Of a stretch of 6,307 bases of DNA, positions 6,089 through 6,307 are shown piece after piece. The DNA comes from Acetofilamentum sp. Lineage in GTDB: Bacteria; Bacteroidota; Bacteroidia; Bacteroidales; JAADGE01. Position numbers and translations under genes: made by a program. The stretch lies in contig DYOJ01000142.1 of assembly GCA_020720705.1 (NCBI GenBank), forward strand, positions 1 through 6,307, written 5' to 3'. The notes under the pieces are model-generated. The model was not told where the DNA came from, searched no databases, and saw only the letters and a program-made list of their open reading frames with translations. Numbering within the stretch: position 1 is the stretch's first letter; each line of letters starts with the position of its first letter.

Positions 6089-6180
6089 AGGGTTTTTCGT
6101 TTATAAGTTTATACGAGACTAAAAAAATCTTCACCGATGATAGTTTCTAAACTAATAAACGATAAACCCTATTCTTTTTC
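6089..6180 (+). terminator. Long imperfect hairpin with following T-rich tract, probable operon terminator
   Basis: Arms 6089-6111 and 6148-6170 pair at 21 of 23 positions (mismatches at 6096/6163 and 6105/6154) around a 36-base loop. The outer 15 bases, AGGGTTTTTCGTTTA against TAAACGATAAACCCT, differ at one position. A T-rich stretch, TTCTTTTTC, follows from 6172. It begins 37 bases after the GH57 stop, which suits a terminator for the whole cluster. The loop is large for an intrinsic terminator. A small mobile repeat with terminal inverted repeats is an alternative, but no flanking target duplication is visible. Confidence 0.5.
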
Positions 6181-6199
6181 TGCCTTTTCCTGAAAATAG

Positions 6200-6259
6200 C
6201 TTTACTGAATACGATACAATATCGTTTAGTTAAGAACCTTACATAAGGTCGCAGACCTT
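6200..6259. other. Cluster of small hairpins downstream of the operon
   Basis: ACGAT (6211-6215) and ATCGT (6221-6225) form a stem with loop ACAAT, extendable with bulges to about 6200-6234. Next, ACCTT (6236-6240) can pair with AAGGT (6245-6249) around ACAT. Alternatively AAGGTC (6245-6250) pairs perfectly with GACCTT (6254-6259) around GCA. These last two are mutually exclusive. No T run follows, so a terminator is not supported. They may belong to an intergenic repeat or to the leader of a gene beyond the right edge. Confidence 0.35.
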
Positions 6260-6307
6260 TGAAACGGTTTAATGCCGACCGGTTCGATGGACTTCGACCA
6301 ATCGAAA

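Noticed and set aside
6276..6300. tRNA-like GGTTCGA near the right edge
   Set aside because: The flanking five-base segments do not pair as a T stem, and no anticodon or acceptor arm is present.
6147..6305. Minus-strand frame of 52 codons running to the right edge
   Set aside because: Its translation is basic and featureless, spans the hairpin cluster and one arm of the long palindrome, and is not convincing as the end of a convergent gene. More sequence to the right would decide.

Overview
The window looks like a chromosomal segment of a Bacteroidetes bacterium, most likely of the order Bacteroidales. The basis is the gene trio, a bacterial/archaeal-type glycogen debranching enzyme, a GT4/GT5-like glycogen synthase starting MKVLMFGWEFPPH, and a GH57 alpha-amylase. 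This trio is a familiar Bacteroidetes glycogen cluster. The AT-rich spacers, the lack of Shine-Dalgarno sequences and a TTTG / TAnnTTTG promoter-like pair agree with this.

Layout. Positions 1-384 are non-coding. They hold two LacI-family-like operator sequences (138-151 and 163-176), directly followed by a Bacteroidetes-type promoter (177-209), and then a long A-rich leader with a tiny lysine-rich ORF. Positions 385-2304 encode the debranching enzyme. Positions 2305-2620 are an AT-rich spacer with two short tandem repeats and an imperfect inverted repeat. Its last ~100 bases read as the C-terminal end of a BrnT-type toxin with no body or start. Positions 2621-3001 encode a 126-residue protein whose C-terminal half resembles a BrnA-like antitoxin. 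Positions 3046-4494 encode glycogen synthase and 4507-6051 encode the GH57 enzyme, which ends in a long Lys/Ser/Thr/Pro-rich tail. Positions 6052-6307 are non-coding and hold a long imperfect hairpin followed by a T-rich tract (probable terminator) and smaller hairpins.

How the genes fit together. The synthase would extend alpha-1,4-glucan. The debranching enzyme and the GH57 enzyme would trim or rearrange branches and chains. All of this is cytoplasmic storage-polysaccharide metabolism, and no signal peptides are visible. The odd element is the toxin-antitoxin remnant between debranching enzyme and synthase: a toxin eroded to its last ~20-30 codons, beside an intact antitoxin-like gene that precedes the synthase by 44 bases. 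The debranching enzyme also departs from family motifs at positions expected to be catalytic. No complete new system is evident. The orphan antitoxin, the operator pair, the debranching-enzyme substitutions and the GH57 tail are the points worth following.
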